Source: Citrobacter arsenatis (GTDB taxonomy: Bacteria > Pseudomonadota > Gammaproteobacteria > Enterobacterales > Enterobacteriaceae). Taken from it: 64,000 nt of DNA. Within the stretch, counting starts at the first letter, position 1; every line of letters begins with the position of its first letter. The notes under the pieces are model-generated. The model did not search any database. It saw only the letters and a list, made by a program, of their open reading frames with translations, and was not told the DNA's origin. This document shows, one piece after another, positions 8,213 through 16,734 of this stretch. The position numbers were made by a program, and so were the translations under genes. The stretch covers positions 186,001 to 250,000 of the forward strand of contig NZ_CP037864.1 of NCBI RefSeq assembly GCF_004353845.1, written 5' to 3'.

Positions 8213-9243
8213 CTGGCCATTCCCAGACCCACAATGTTTGCCGCGACAATGATCACCACGCAGCCAAGGCTTAGCACACTGACCGGACGTCGTCCTGCAT
8301 TGCTCCACTCTTTCATGATCAGGCCTACGATACCACCGCACAGGACGTAGAAGCTCATGTGCAGCATCCAGCTCATATAGTCATATTGCGCCGGAATTTT
8401 GGCATGGCCCCAGGCGTAAAAGAAGAACTGGAGATACCACATCAGACCAGCAAGCGCCGAGAACAGGATGTTGCTGATAATCAGCGGCTTGGCTAACGAG
8501 AAGTCGGCTTTTACTGACAGATTTTTCATTTTTGCCAGACGAATGAAGCAGTATCCCAGATTGATTACCGCACCGCCGCCCATGATGACGACGTAGCTTG
8601 GCAGGGCGACATACAGCGGATCGATACCGAGTGCTGCAGCGGCTTCATGCATGGGTTTAGCCGCATCCATCGCAAAGGACATCCCCGCGGAGAAAAAGCC
8701 GCACATCACCGCCAGAATCAGACCTTTTTTCAGATTGAACTCTTCGGCTTTGATGCCCATCTTGCGCTCTTTTAACTGTCCGGCACGGGTGACAATCGCC
8801 ACGCCGATCAGGGCGACCAGCACGCCGAGCAGGGTCATACGCCCACCAGGCGTGCCGATGAGCACGTCAAATTTACCGGCAATGATTGGCGTCATTAAGG
8901 TGCCAACAATCAGCGTAATGCCGATAGCGATCCCGATCCCCATCGACATACCGAGGTAACGCATGGTCAGACCATAGTTGATGTTACCAATCCCCCACAT
9001 GGCACCGAATAAAAATACCGGCAGCAGTGTGGACGCGCTAAATGAACTGTAATAGGTCCAGAAGTCCGGCAGCAGGATCGCGCTGACGAGCCAGGGAAGG
9101 ATCAGCCATGAAACAAAGCCACCGATGGACCACATGGTTTCCCAGGACCAGTGTTGTACCTTTTTAAAGGGGGCATAGAAACAAGCGGCACTAGCGGCAC
9201 CGATAAGATGCCATATTATCCCCATCGTAATTGCGTTACCCAT
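8209..9243 (-). CDS. rhaT: L-rhamnose-proton symporter
   Basis: RhaT imports L-rhamnose across the inner membrane with protons. The 344-residue product has about ten hydrophobic segments and begins MGNAITMGIIWHLIGAAS, as in the E. coli protein of the same length. It is convergent with rhaR and the two coding regions overlap by 4 bases, leaving no room for a terminator between them. RhaS and CRP control is expected from homology; a TGTGATCAACATC sequence upstream (near 9390, minus strand) is at best half a CRP site. Confidence 0.96.
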   Translation of the reverse strand: MGNAITMGIIWHLIGAASAACFYAPFKKVQHWSWETMWSIGGFVSWLILPWLVSAILLPDFWTYYSSFSASTLLPVFLFGAMWGIGNINYGLTMRYLGMSMGIGIAIGITLIVGTLMTPIIAGKFDVLIGTPGGRMTLLGVLVALIGVAIVTRAGQLKERKMGIKAEEFNLKKGLILAVMCGFFSAGMSFAMDAAKPMHEAAAALGIDPLYVALPSYVVIMGGGAVINLGYCFIRLAKMKNLSVKADFSLAKPLIISNILFSALAGLMWYLQFFFYAWGHAKIPAQYDYMSWMLHMSFYVLCGGIVGLIMKEWSNAGRRPVSVLSLGCVVIIVAANIVGLGMAS

Positions 9244-9407
9244 TCTGTTTCCTTTTGAATTATCGATTTGGCAGGATGAAAATCACCCGTTTTGATATTC
9301 AAAAGTCTAAAGAGTGAGCAATAAATTAACCTTCAGTATGCTGCCGCGTGATGAGTAATGCTGGCAAAATTCAGGGGATGAAAGGGATGTTGATCACAAA
9401 TGCGGCT

Positions 9408-9432
9408 CCGCCCCTCTTTTTGTGAAGGGCGG
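9408..9432 (-). terminator. Hairpin after the isomerase-family gene
   Basis: CCGCCC ... GGGCGG, a 6-bp GC-rich stem, begins 13 bases past the isomerase stop on the minus strand. There is no clear U-run, so termination here is only a possibility. Confidence 0.35.
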
Positions 9433-9444
9433 AAATATTGAGGA

Positions 9445-10866
9445 TTAGCAGATTCTTACTGCCTGAATACCCAGTAACCAGGCGAGTTTTTCCAGTACCT
9501 CACCATGATGCCCCAGGCCAATACTGCAATGATGGGCTGGGCCGCCCATGCACCATTGCGTGGTAAACTCGCGAGCCGATAACGGGAAGTGATAGCGGCT
9601 GTTGGTGTTGCCGATATCCAGAACTTCACCCGCCACCGCTTCACCTTCGGCATACTGTAAACGCACCCCGTTTTCGGCATCTTCAATTACCGAAAGAAAG
9701 GTTACCGGGCCAGCTTTCACGGTCATCTGAATAGACACACCTTTACCGGGTTTGCCATGATAAACCGGCAACGGCACCAGATTTACCGGACCATCCGCCA
9801 TCAACGGGTGTGCCGGACCATCATGCCCCCATAAAACAACATCATCGGTAAATTCAATACCATAGGGTTCTGAAAATGAACCTCCAGCCCCTAAAAGTTG
9901 CTGAATTTTCATCGCCAGCACATTCTTGATTTCATATTCTCCCGCTACGGGAATACCACGGTGTGTAAGCAGCGTATTGCCGAGAATTATTGAGGTGATG
10001 ATATTCTCATAAGCGTTACCGTTACGACCCTCATAGTAATAGGCGAGTGCGCCGAGCTTATTCCGGGCAATCAGTTTATCCATGGCACAGGCTGTGGTGA
10101 GTGCGCGGTCAAGCTCTGCAGGCTCGCAGGCGGCATCCAACTGAAGTACACGGTGCATTTCCTGCTGTTTAGCATGGAGCTCTGTCTCGCTGACCTGCTC
10201 GCGATATTCTGCCAGTTCACACATTTCCAGAGGCTTAAAGCGAACGCCCATTTTGGCGGACAAGTTCGTCATATTGCTGTAAACGTCCACCATGCCGTCA
10301 TAGTAGTGTCCGAGGACGCCGACCTGACAATTTGCCAACATTTGTCGAGCGTTAAGGGCTTGTAGCCACTGCGCCGTTTGTTGCCAGACGTACTCATCGC
10401 CCTGTAATGCGCCAACGATCAATTGAAAGCGGATATTCGCACGGTTAAACACGTTTGCCAGTTCGGGGGCGCTGCAGGCCTGACAGTGCGCCAGCCACTC
10501 TCCAGTACGCCCGCCCCGATCGGGAATTTGACGGATAGTTGAATAGGGCAGTCCTGGCTCTGGCTGTAGGGCCAGAATAATGACCGGTTTATTGATGCTT
10601 TGCACAAGGGGGAGCACCGTTGAGCTGAGCGCGTAGGTGCTGATGTAAAGGCAGACCGCATCGACTGACTGCTGTTGCAACCGCTTGATAAGGGCATCGG
10701 CTTTATCGACGTTATCAATCAGGCCGCCATTAATCACGGTGGCTTGTTGTGCCGTCAGACGCTCATCAATTGTTTGCAGGTAGCCCTGAAGACGTGACTC
10801 CAGGCCTGTAAACTGGGGCCAGTATGTGTCGAGGCCGATACCAAAAAGGGCAATGTTGACAGACAT
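9445..10866 (-). CDS. L-fucose/L-arabinose isomerase-family protein
   Basis: The 473-residue product begins MSVNIALFGIGLDTYWPQF and has the size and layout of the AraA/FucI superfamily. The N-terminal half is a Rossmann-like domain. The C-terminal half carries conserved acidic and histidine segments (NAYENIITS, GEYEIKNVLAMK, WGHDGPAH, GGPAHHCSIGLGHHG) expected to bind Mn(II). It should interconvert an aldose and a ketose, but the sugar cannot be told. The ATG at 10866 follows AAGGAAA; an upstream extension of 21 codons has no support. It stands alone between rhaT and sodA, a place that is empty in E. coli K-12. A link to the rhamnose regulon is possible but unproven. Confidence 0.8.
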   Translation of the reverse strand: MSVNIALFGIGLDTYWPQFTGLESRLQGYLQTIDERLTAQQATVINGGLIDNVDKADALIKRLQQQSVDAVCLYISTYALSSTVLPLVQSINKPVIILALQPEPGLPYSTIRQIPDRGGRTGEWLAHCQACSAPELANVFNRANIRFQLIVGALQGDEYVWQQTAQWLQALNARQMLANCQVGVLGHYYDGMVDVYSNMTNLSAKMGVRFKPLEMCELAEYREQVSETELHAKQQEMHRVLQLDAACEPAELDRALTTACAMDKLIARNKLGALAYYYEGRNGNAYENIITSIILGNTLLTHRGIPVAGEYEIKNVLAMKIQQLLGAGGSFSEPYGIEFTDDVVLWGHDGPAHPLMADGPVNLVPLPVYHGKPGKGVSIQMTVKAGPVTFLSVIEDAENGVRLQYAEGEAVAGEVLDIGNTNSRYHFPLSAREFTTQWCMGGPAHHCSIGLGHHGEVLEKLAWLLGIQAVRIC

Positions 10867-11029
10867 AGCAATATTTCCTTGTGAGATAATTCTCAGACTA
10901 TGTCGTGCTTTATCTCCCATGTCCTTCATGTCGCTGCCTGTTTTCTACACAGGTTGGCAAAATTCACCTGATTTTCCCAGTGATGCTCACACTTTTGCCG
11001 CATAATAGCCCTGTAAAAAGTACGGCATT

Positions 11030-11048
11030 GATAATCATTTTCAATATC
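11030..11048. promoter_or_regulatory. Fur box in the sodA promoter
   Basis: GATAATCATTTTCAATATC matches the Fur consensus (GATAATGATAATCATTATC) at most positions and is the same sequence as in the E. coli sodA promoter. It lies just upstream of the -10 box TATAAT at 11060-11065, so Fur would block polymerase when iron is plentiful. Confidence 0.8.
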
Positions 11049-11121
11049 ATTTAATTAACTATAATGACCCAACTGCTTACGCGGCGTTAACACTGGCCGC
11101 CCGACAATACTGGAGATGATT

Positions 11122-11742
11122 ATGAGTTATACACTGCCATCCCTGCCGTACGCTTATGATGCCCTTGAACCGCACTTCGATAAGCAGACGATGGAAATCC
11201 ACCATACCAAACACCACCAGGCTTACGTAAACAACGCGAACGCTGCGCTGGAAAGCCTGCCTGAATTCGCTAGCCTGTCTGCTGAAGAACTGATCGCTAA
11301 ACTGGATCAACTGCCAGCTGACAAGAAAACCGTACTGCGCAACAACGCGGGCGGCCACGCTAACCACAGCCTGTTCTGGAAAGGTCTGAAAACCGGTACT
11401 ACGCTGCAGGGCGACCTGAAAGCAGCTATTGAACGTGACTTCGGTTCCGTCGACAACTTCAAAGCTGAATTTGAAAAAGCTGCGGCAACCCGTTTTGGCT
11501 CCGGCTGGGCGTGGCTGGTTCTGAAAGGTGACAAGCTGGCTGTTGTTTCCACCGCTAACCAGGATTCCCCGCTGATGGGTGAAGCTATCTCTGGCGCTTC
11601 CGGCTTCCCGATCGTGGGCCTGGACGTTTGGGAACACGCTTACTACCTGAAATTCCAGAACCGTCGTCCAGACTACATCAAAGAGTTCTGGAACGTGGTG
11701 AACTGGGACGAAGCTACCGCGCGTTTCGCAGCAAAAAAATAA
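11122..11742 (+). CDS. sodA: Manganese superoxide dismutase
   Basis: SodA dismutates superoxide to hydrogen peroxide and oxygen in the cytoplasm. The 206-residue protein has the Mn ligands His27 (MEIHHTKHH), His82 (in the GGHANHSLFW region), Asp168 and His172 (DVWEHAYY). The ATG at 11122 is chosen over an ATG two codons earlier because it gives the exact family length and is well placed after TGGAG. Control by Fur is visible upstream; SoxRS, ArcA and FNR control is known for E. coli sodA. A strong terminator follows. Confidence 0.98.
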   Translation: MSYTLPSLPYAYDALEPHFDKQTMEIHHTKHHQAYVNNANAALESLPEFASLSAEELIAKLDQLPADKKTVLRNNAGGHANHSLFWKGLKTGTTLQGDLKAAIERDFGSVDNFKAEFEKAAATRFGSGWAWLVLKGDKLAVVSTANQDSPLMGEAISGASGFPIVGLDVWEHAYYLKFQNRRPDYIKEFWNVVNWDEATARFAAKK

Positions 11743-11756
11743 GTTCTACGCGTTAA

Positions 11757-11795
11757 CGAAACCCCTGCAAGCGATGCTTGTGGGGGTTTTTTTGT
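11757..11795 (+). terminator. Rho-independent terminator of sodA
   Basis: ACCCCTGCAAGC / GCTTGTGGGGGT form a long stem with a GAT loop followed by seven T's. Confidence 0.92.
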
Positions 11796-11832
11796 GATCA
11801 GGCTCAATATAAAAACAATGATCCATTTAAAT

Positions 11833-11847
11833 TGAAACAAGGTTTTA
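11833..11847. promoter_or_regulatory. KdgR-like operator upstream of kdgT
   Basis: TGAAA-CAAGG-TTTTA fits the KdgR core (TGAAA-N5-TTTCA) with one mismatch and sits in a longer AT-rich palindrome. It is about 130 bases upstream of kdgT, a known member of the KdgR regulon. Confidence 0.6.
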
Positions 11848-11978
11848 TTATGCGAGTGGGATCACTTTTATAGTCTCTATGAATGTCTATCTTCTTTTCA
11901 TCAAGACGGGCGCATCTCAAAAGCAAGATGCAATCGCCCATAAAAATTGCCCCATTTTTATGTCTACAGGTGATGGAA

Positions 11979-12962
11979 ATGCAGATCAAACGAACGATAG
12001 AGAAAATCCCAGGCGGCATGATGCTGGTGCCGCTTTTCCTGGGCGCGTTGTGTCACACCTTTTCCCCCGGCGCCGGGAAATACTTCGGCTCCTTTACCAA
12101 CGGTATGATCACCGGTACGGTACCTATCCTGGCGGTCTGGTTCTTTTGTATGGGGGCGTCGATTAAGCTAAGCGCCACCGGTACCGTACTGCGTAAGTCG
12201 GGCACGTTAGTCATCACCAAGATTTTGGTGGCGTGGGTGGTCGCGGCGATTGCTTCACGCATTCTGCCGGAACATGGTGTGGAGGTCGGATTCTTCGCCG
12301 GGCTATCTACGCTGGCGCTGGTGGCCGCCATGGATATGACCAACGGCGGGCTGTATGCCTCGATTATGCAGCAGTACGGCACCAAAGAAGAGGCCGGGGC
12401 GTTTGTCCTGATGTCGCTGGAGTCTGGCCCACTGATGACCATGGTGATACTGGGAACCGCCGGGATCGCATCGTTTGAACCGCACGTGTTTGTAGGGGCC
12501 GTATTACCGTTCCTGATTGGCTTTGCGCTGGGGAATCTGGACCCTGAGCTGCGCGAGTTCTTCAGCAAAGCGGTGCAGACGCTGATCCCTTTCTTTGCTT
12601 TCGCATTAGGTAACACCATTGATTTGAGCGTGATTGCGCAGACTGGCGTACTGGGTATTCTGCTGGGTGTCGCGGTGATTATCATCACCGGTATCCCCTT
12701 GATTATTGCCGATAAACTGATTGGCGGCGGCGATGGTACGGCGGGGATTGCGGCCTCCAGCTCCGCAGGTGCGGCGGTTGCCACGCCGGTGCTGATTGCG
12801 GAAATGGTTCCGGCATTTAAACCGATGGCACCGGCAGCAACTTCCCTCGTCGCCACGTCGGTGATTGTGACCTCAATTCTGGTGCCGATTATCACCTCCA
12901 TCTGGTCGAAAAGGGTTAAAGCCAGGGCGGCGGAAATTGATATTCGCGGTACCGTGAAATAA
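11979..12962 (+). CDS. kdgT: 2-keto-3-deoxygluconate permease
   Basis: KdgT is the proton-coupled importer of 2-keto-3-deoxy-D-gluconate in the inner membrane. The 327-residue product begins MQIKRTIEKIPGGMMLVPL and is nearly identical in layout to E. coli KdgT, with about ten transmembrane segments and the glycine-rich GGGDGTAGIAASSSAGAAVA stretch. The ATG at 11979 is used because it gives the family length and follows AGGTGA; the frame is open for 32 codons upstream without family similarity. A KdgR-like box lies upstream, and the convergent DapA-family aldolase gene next door has one too. Confidence 0.95.
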   Translation: MQIKRTIEKIPGGMMLVPLFLGALCHTFSPGAGKYFGSFTNGMITGTVPILAVWFFCMGASIKLSATGTVLRKSGTLVITKILVAWVVAAIASRILPEHGVEVGFFAGLSTLALVAAMDMTNGGLYASIMQQYGTKEEAGAFVLMSLESGPLMTMVILGTAGIASFEPHVFVGAVLPFLIGFALGNLDPELREFFSKAVQTLIPFFAFALGNTIDLSVIAQTGVLGILLGVAVIIITGIPLIIADKLIGGGDGTAGIAASSSAGAAVATPVLIAEMVPAFKPMAPAATSLVATSVIVTSILVPIITSIWSKRVKARAAEIDIRGTVK

Positions 12963-12971
12963 GTCTCTTTT

Positions 12972-12995
12972 GCCGGATGGTCTGTACCATCCGGC
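12972..12995. terminator. Hairpin between convergent kdgT and the aldolase gene
   Basis: GCCGGATGGT-CTGT-ACCATCCGGC is a perfect 10-bp stem in the 41-base gap between two convergent stops. It resembles a reduced REP unit and lacks a T-run on either side, so it may act as an mRNA 3'-end stabiliser or a weak bidirectional terminator. Confidence 0.5.
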
Positions 12996-13003
12996 TTAAC
13001 GAG

Positions 13004-13900
13004 TTAACCTTCTACAACAAAGACTTCATCGATAGTTCGACATTCGCTCTCGTTCAACTCTCCCCCGGCATTGCGTGACACGCCGGTGCAATAGCCAAAC
13101 TTACGCGACACCACGGTTTTGATGGTGGTGACAAAATCTTCGCCGATGGCATAGATGGACATGTAGGTGCCAATTTGGTCCTGAATATCGCGAAGCGCTG
13201 CCAGGTCGCCCTGCTTAAACGCTTCCCGCGCGCTGACAAACAGTTCCGGCATGACGTTGTTTAATCCTGAAATAATCCCCGCGCCGCCTGCCAGCAGGTT
13301 AGGAATGTAGTATTCGTCATAGCCGGACAGCACGGCAAAATCCTCCCGTACGGCGCGGGTGGTCTGAATCATACTGCGGGTATGGGACTGGCAGTCGACG
13401 GTATCTTTAATGCCAGCAAAATTCGGGAACTCGGCGGCGAGGGTGGCAACCAGCTCGGGCGTTAAATCGCAGCCGGTGCGTGCCGGAAAGTTATAGGCAA
13501 ACCATTTACCGCTAAGTTTCTGCCCCAACTGACGGAAGTAGCTCAGCAGCTGTTTTGCCGTTTGCCCGTAGTAGTAAGGTGGCAGGATCATGACGGCGTC
13601 GTAACCGACGCGATACGCTTCCTGCGCCATCAACAGCACATCATTCTGGCAGGTGGATGAGACGTTGGCGACCATCTTCAGCGAGCTCATGGCGCGGGCT
13701 TCGCGGATCAGCAGCAGCCTTTCTTCGAGCGTAAAGGAGGCAAATTCTCCGATGCTGCCCATCAGCAAAATCACGTCGATTTTGGCCTCGGTTAGGCGTT
13801 TGAGATGCTGGCTCAGACCGTTAAGATCGATCTTGCCATCATTGTCCATTGGCGTAATGGAAGGACACCAGACGCCAGCAAATTGCGATTGACCAGTCAC
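13004..13900 (-). CDS. DapA-family (DHDPS/NAL) aldolase, possibly for 2-keto-3-deoxy sugar acids
   Basis: This 298-residue class I aldolase has the Schiff-base lysine Lys165 in FAGIKDTVD, the catalytic Tyr136 in FAYNFPARTG, and a GSIGEF segment in place of the usual GTTGE of dihydrodipicolinate synthases. The superfamily includes DapA, N-acetylneuraminate lyase and KDG aldolases such as YagE. dapA proper lies elsewhere in enterobacteria. Its place beside kdgT and a KdgR-like box 18-32 bases before its start favour a 2-keto-3-deoxy-gluconate/galactonate aldolase giving pyruvate and an aldehyde. The substrate is inferred, not shown. Confidence 0.8.
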   Translation of the reverse strand: MTGQSQFAGVWCPSITPMDNDGKIDLNGLSQHLKRLTEAKIDVILLMGSIGEFASFTLEERLLLIREARAMSSLKMVANVSSTCQNDVLLMAQEAYRVGYDAVMILPPYYYGQTAKQLLSYFRQLGQKLSGKWFAYNFPARTGCDLTPELVATLAAEFPNFAGIKDTVDCQSHTRSMIQTTRAVREDFAVLSGYDEYYIPNLLAGGAGIISGLNNVMPELFVSAREAFKQGDLAALRDIQDQIGTYMSIYAIGEDFVTTIKTVVSRKFGYCTGVSRNAGGELNESECRTIDEVFVVEG

Positions 13901-13917
13901 GTTGTCGACTCCTTATT

Positions 13918-13932
13918 TGAAATGATGTTTCA
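13918..13932. promoter_or_regulatory. KdgR-like operator for the DapA-family gene
   Basis: TGAAA-TGATG-TTTCA matches the KdgR core exactly and extends to a perfect TTTGAAA-N5-TTTCAAA inverted repeat (13916-13934). It would overlap the 5' end of the aldolase transcript. Confidence 0.65.
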
Positions 13933-14052
13933 AAACCAGATTACATTGATAACATGTGTCCCTAACTTTCATGTGAACCGTGCTCTCATTTTGAGCGACT
14001 GGGGTAAAATAAATGTGGTGTAATGGGGGAAATTTATCGGGAGAGGGAACAG

Positions 14053-14727
14053 ATGCGATATCCGGTCGATGTTTTTACTGGCAAGGTTCGGGACTACGCG
14101 GGAAGCCGTCCCAGCGCGATTGCTAAGGTCCAGGTTGACGGTGAGTTGATGCTGACCGAACTGGGGCTGACGGGTGATGAGCAGGCGGAAACAAAAATTC
14201 ACGGCGGGCCGGATCGCGCGTTGTGCCATTATCCGCGTGAACACTATCAGCACTGGAGACAAGCGTTTTTGCAGCAGGCGGAGCAATTTGTCGCGCCCGC
14301 GTTTGGTGAGAATCTCTCTACGGAGGGGTTAACGGAAGAGAATGTCTTTATTGGCGATATTTTCCAGTGGGGAGACGCGCTGATTCAGGTTACGCAGCCG
14401 CGCTCGCCGTGCTTTAAGCTGAATTTCCATTTTGGCATCAGCGATATGGCCAGCCAGATGCAGGATGCAGGCAAGACAGGCTGGCTATGCAGCGTCATCG
14501 CTCCCGGTCAGGTGTCGGCAGACGCACCGTTGATCCTGGCGTCACGCGTCAGTGACGTCAGCGTGCGGGAGGCGATTGCGATTGCCTGGCATATGCCGTT
14601 TGATGACTCGCAGTATCATCGTCTACTGTCTGCTGCCGGGTTATCGAAAAGCTGGACCAGAACGATGCAAAAGCGTCGTTTAAGCGGCAAGATCGAAGAC
14701 AATTCCCGCCGTTTGTGGGGAAAATAA
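14053..14727 (+). CDS. yiiM: MOSC-domain protein YiiM (6-hydroxyaminopurine reductase family)
   Basis: YiiM is a molybdenum-cofactor protein; the E. coli orthologue reduces N-hydroxylated bases such as 6-hydroxylaminopurine. The 224-residue product begins MRYPVDVFTGKVRDY. It carries the MOSC core GDEQAETKIHGGPDRALCHY, the presumed molybdenum-ligand cysteine in QPRSPCFKLN, and the C-terminal 3-alpha domain (HRLLSAAGLSKSW). The ATG at 14053 gives the family length and follows a GAGAGGGA ribosome binding site; ten further codons upstream are rejected. Confidence 0.93.
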   Translation: MRYPVDVFTGKVRDYAGSRPSAIAKVQVDGELMLTELGLTGDEQAETKIHGGPDRALCHYPREHYQHWRQAFLQQAEQFVAPAFGENLSTEGLTEENVFIGDIFQWGDALIQVTQPRSPCFKLNFHFGISDMASQMQDAGKTGWLCSVIAPGQVSADAPLILASRVSDVSVREAIAIAWHMPFDDSQYHRLLSAAGLSKSWTRTMQKRRLSGKIEDNSRRLWGK

Positions 14728-14748
14728 ACCCACCTTTATCTTGCAATT

Positions 14749-14772
14749 AAATCAGGTGGCAACACCTGATTT
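14749..14772 (+). terminator. Probable terminator of yiiM
   Basis: AAATCAGGTG-GCAA-CACCTGATTT is a perfect 10-bp stem with a 4-base loop, 22 bases past the yiiM stop. It is followed by a pyrimidine-rich but not pure-T tract. Confidence 0.6.
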
Positions 14773-14932
14773 GCCTCTCTTGTGGTTGTTATCGCGGTGT
14801 ACTAAAGCGTGTAAAAAACCTGCCTGTCCCGTCATGTTTTCAGGTCATTCTTGATACCTGGTCCACAAAAAGAAACTCTGCGTTGAAAAAAAACTTGAGT
14901 ATTTCCGGCACTCAAATATCTTAGCTTCAAAT

Positions 14933-14944
14933 TGGTTTAAACCA
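14933..14944. promoter_or_regulatory. HutC-type palindrome at the GntR start, probable operator
   Basis: TGGTTTAAACCA is a perfect 12-bp palindrome ending two bases before the ATG of the GntR/UTRA gene. It fits the TGGTnTAnACCA operator class of UTRA-domain GntR regulators, so autorepression by blocking the transcript start or the ribosome site is likely. Confidence 0.65.
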
Positions 14945-14945
14945 G

Positions 14946-15659
14946 ATGGGCGAGATGAAAAAGAAAAACAATGTTGATGTGCTCAGGGAGCGCTTTGAAA
15001 ACTGGTTAAACGAGAATAATTTGCCAGCCGGCTCCAAATTGCCTTCTGAGAGAGAGTTATGTGAGCTACTGGATGCCAAGCGCATGACCTTACGGCAGGT
15101 TCTGATTGAGCTTGAGATTGATGCGCGTATTTTCCGAAAGAACCGCAGTGGTTGGTTTATTTCATCGAAGCGATTTATTTATAACCCTAAATCACTTTCC
15201 AGCTTCAATGCCGAAGCCTGTGCTCAGGGGCGTAAACCTTTTTGGGATTATTTGACCAAAGAAACGATTGAGACGGTTCCACACCATGTTGATGATGTTT
15301 TTCTCTCCTCCGGCGATCGCTATTTAGTTACCGGCTGGTGTGGCCTTGATTCACATAAAGTGTTTTACCATGAGTCCTATATTGATGCTGATGTTGCACC
15401 AGGATTCATAAACAAACTTGGCAATCAGTCTTTTGCCAGCGTCTGGGAAGATGCGTTCGGTCATGTTTTAAATATCAAAGAAATGATTTTTAAACCGATC
15501 AATATGCCGGAAGTGGCCTGCAAAGAACTGGGCGTGGCGCCTAATACATATGGAATTTTAGTAGAAAAACATCGGGCTACCCGAGATAAAAAAGTGGTTC
15601 AGGTTGACTTTGAATACTGGCGACTTGAATCAGTGGAACTTGTTATTCGTGATGAATGA
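14946..15659 (+). CDS. GntR-family (HutC/UTRA subfamily) transcriptional regulator
   Basis: This 237-residue protein has an N-terminal winged helix (about 8-75, with LPAGSKLPSERELCELLDAKRMTLRQ split over two helices). A C-terminal UTRA effector domain (about 90-230) follows, ending VDFEYWRLESVELVIRDE. UTRA regulators usually repress a neighbouring sugar or amino-acid operon and release DNA on binding a small ligand. A second ATG at 14955 is an equally possible start; neither has a strong ribosome binding site. The stop overlaps a possible start of the next gene, so a GntR-isomerase-transporter operon is likely. The trio is inserted between yiiM and cpxA, adjacent genes in K-12. Confidence 0.88.
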   Translation: MGEMKKKNNVDVLRERFENWLNENNLPAGSKLPSERELCELLDAKRMTLRQVLIELEIDARIFRKNRSGWFISSKRFIYNPKSLSSFNAEACAQGRKPFWDYLTKETIETVPHHVDDVFLSSGDRYLVTGWCGLDSHKVFYHESYIDADVAPGFINKLGNQSFASVWEDAFGHVLNIKEMIFKPINMPEVACKELGVAPNTYGILVEKHRATRDKKVVQVDFEYWRLESVELVIRDE

Positions 15660-15666
15660 GAAAACT

Positions 15667-16623
15667 ATGGGAAAATGTAACCAAGAACTTCTCGCTGAAC
15701 GTGCGAGAAATATACCACTGTACCTACATGCTTATGCCTTTCATCTGAATATGCGCTATGAGAGAGTCTTGCCGGGCGATCTTCTGGATATTGCGCATCA
15801 GCAGCAATTGAAGGGTGTGAAAATACATGTTGAGGATGGTGAATCCCAATCACTGCAAAAACTTAACGATCGGCAGTTACACGATTTTAAAGAGAAGGCT
15901 CAAAAATATAACCTGGATGTGCACATTGAAACGAGCGCATCGGACCAGGCGACATTGACCGATGCGATCCGTATTGCTGTGGCAACTGGCGCAACGTCAG
16001 TTCGGTTCTACCCGCGTTATGAAGGGCATCTGAACGATGTTATGGCGAAGATTGCCAATGATATTGCATGGCTGTCTCAGTATGACGATTGCGGATTAAG
16101 TTTTACTATCGAACAGCATGAAGATCTGCAAGGTCATGAGCTGGTGACGCTGGTGAATAATAGTAGGATGAAGAATCTCTCTATTTTGTTTGATTTTGGC
16201 AACATGATTAACGCTAATGAGCAGCCGCTTTCTGCGTTAGAGGTCATGTCTTCTTTGATCACTCAGGTGCATATCAAAGACGCAAAAATTATTAAAGAAG
16301 GTAAAGGCTGGGGGCATGAAGCTTGTCGTTCAGGATACGGCGACTTACCTATGGAAGAGATGCTCAAAGCACTATTACTCTTAGGTGAAGATAAGCCGCA
16401 AGTACATGCTTTTGGTCTGGAAGAAGAAGTTGAATATTATGCTCCGGCATTTCGTTTCGACGATGAGGGCGATAATCCATGGATCCCGTGGCGCGATGCA
16501 AGCTATACGCCGCTGCCCGACGCTGACATGATTGATGCGCGATTGGCGCAGGAAAAAGAACATGCTCTGGCTCAAATACAATACATTCGTGACTTGTGTA
16601 AAAAATTTACAGATTACCAATAA
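15667..16623 (+). CDS. Xylose isomerase-like TIM-barrel sugar isomerase/epimerase
   Basis: The 318-residue product belongs to the AP_endonuc_2/xylose isomerase-like superfamily, whose members isomerise or epimerise sugars and polyol derivatives with a divalent metal. Candidate metal ligands are in the expected order: Glu149 (TIEQHED), Asp176 (LFDFGNM), His202 (VHIKDAK) and Glu252 (GLEEEVEYY). An ATG at 15652, overlapping the regulator stop as ATGAATGA, is an alternative start adding five residues. 15667 is preferred because a TGAG sits six bases upstream. The substrate is unknown; the neighbouring transporter probably imports it or a precursor. Confidence 0.8.
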   Translation: MGKCNQELLAERARNIPLYLHAYAFHLNMRYERVLPGDLLDIAHQQQLKGVKIHVEDGESQSLQKLNDRQLHDFKEKAQKYNLDVHIETSASDQATLTDAIRIAVATGATSVRFYPRYEGHLNDVMAKIANDIAWLSQYDDCGLSFTIEQHEDLQGHELVTLVNNSRMKNLSILFDFGNMINANEQPLSALEVMSSLITQVHIKDAKIIKEGKGWGHEACRSGYGDLPMEEMLKALLLLGEDKPQVHAFGLEEEVEYYAPAFRFDDEGDNPWIPWRDASYTPLPDADMIDARLAQEKEHALAQIQYIRDLCKKFTDYQ

Positions 16624-16649
16624 GTTTCTTTAAATATATTAAATGTGAA

Positions 16650-16670
16650 AGAGTTATGAAAAATAACTCT
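16650..16670 (+). other. Intercistronic hairpin before the MFS gene
   Basis: AGAGTTAT-GAAAA-ATAACTCT is a perfect 8-bp stem in the AT-rich 111-base gap between the isomerase-like gene and the transporter. No T-run follows, so it is more likely an mRNA processing or stability element than a terminator. Confidence 0.45.
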
Positions 16671-16734
16671 CTGAATTTATTGTCTATATAATTTAATTTA
16701 AATATTTCTCTCAACAAGCAATGAGGGGTTACTC

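Noticed and set aside
12053..12901. A 282-codon open frame antisense to kdgT
   Set aside because: Rich in Ile, Ala, Thr and Ser only because it is the complement of a hydrophobic transporter gene.
13004..13900. Assignment of the DapA-family gene as dapA (lysine synthesis)
   Set aside because: The GSIGEF segment and its location beside kdgT with a KdgR-like box do not fit dapA, which lies elsewhere in enterobacteria.
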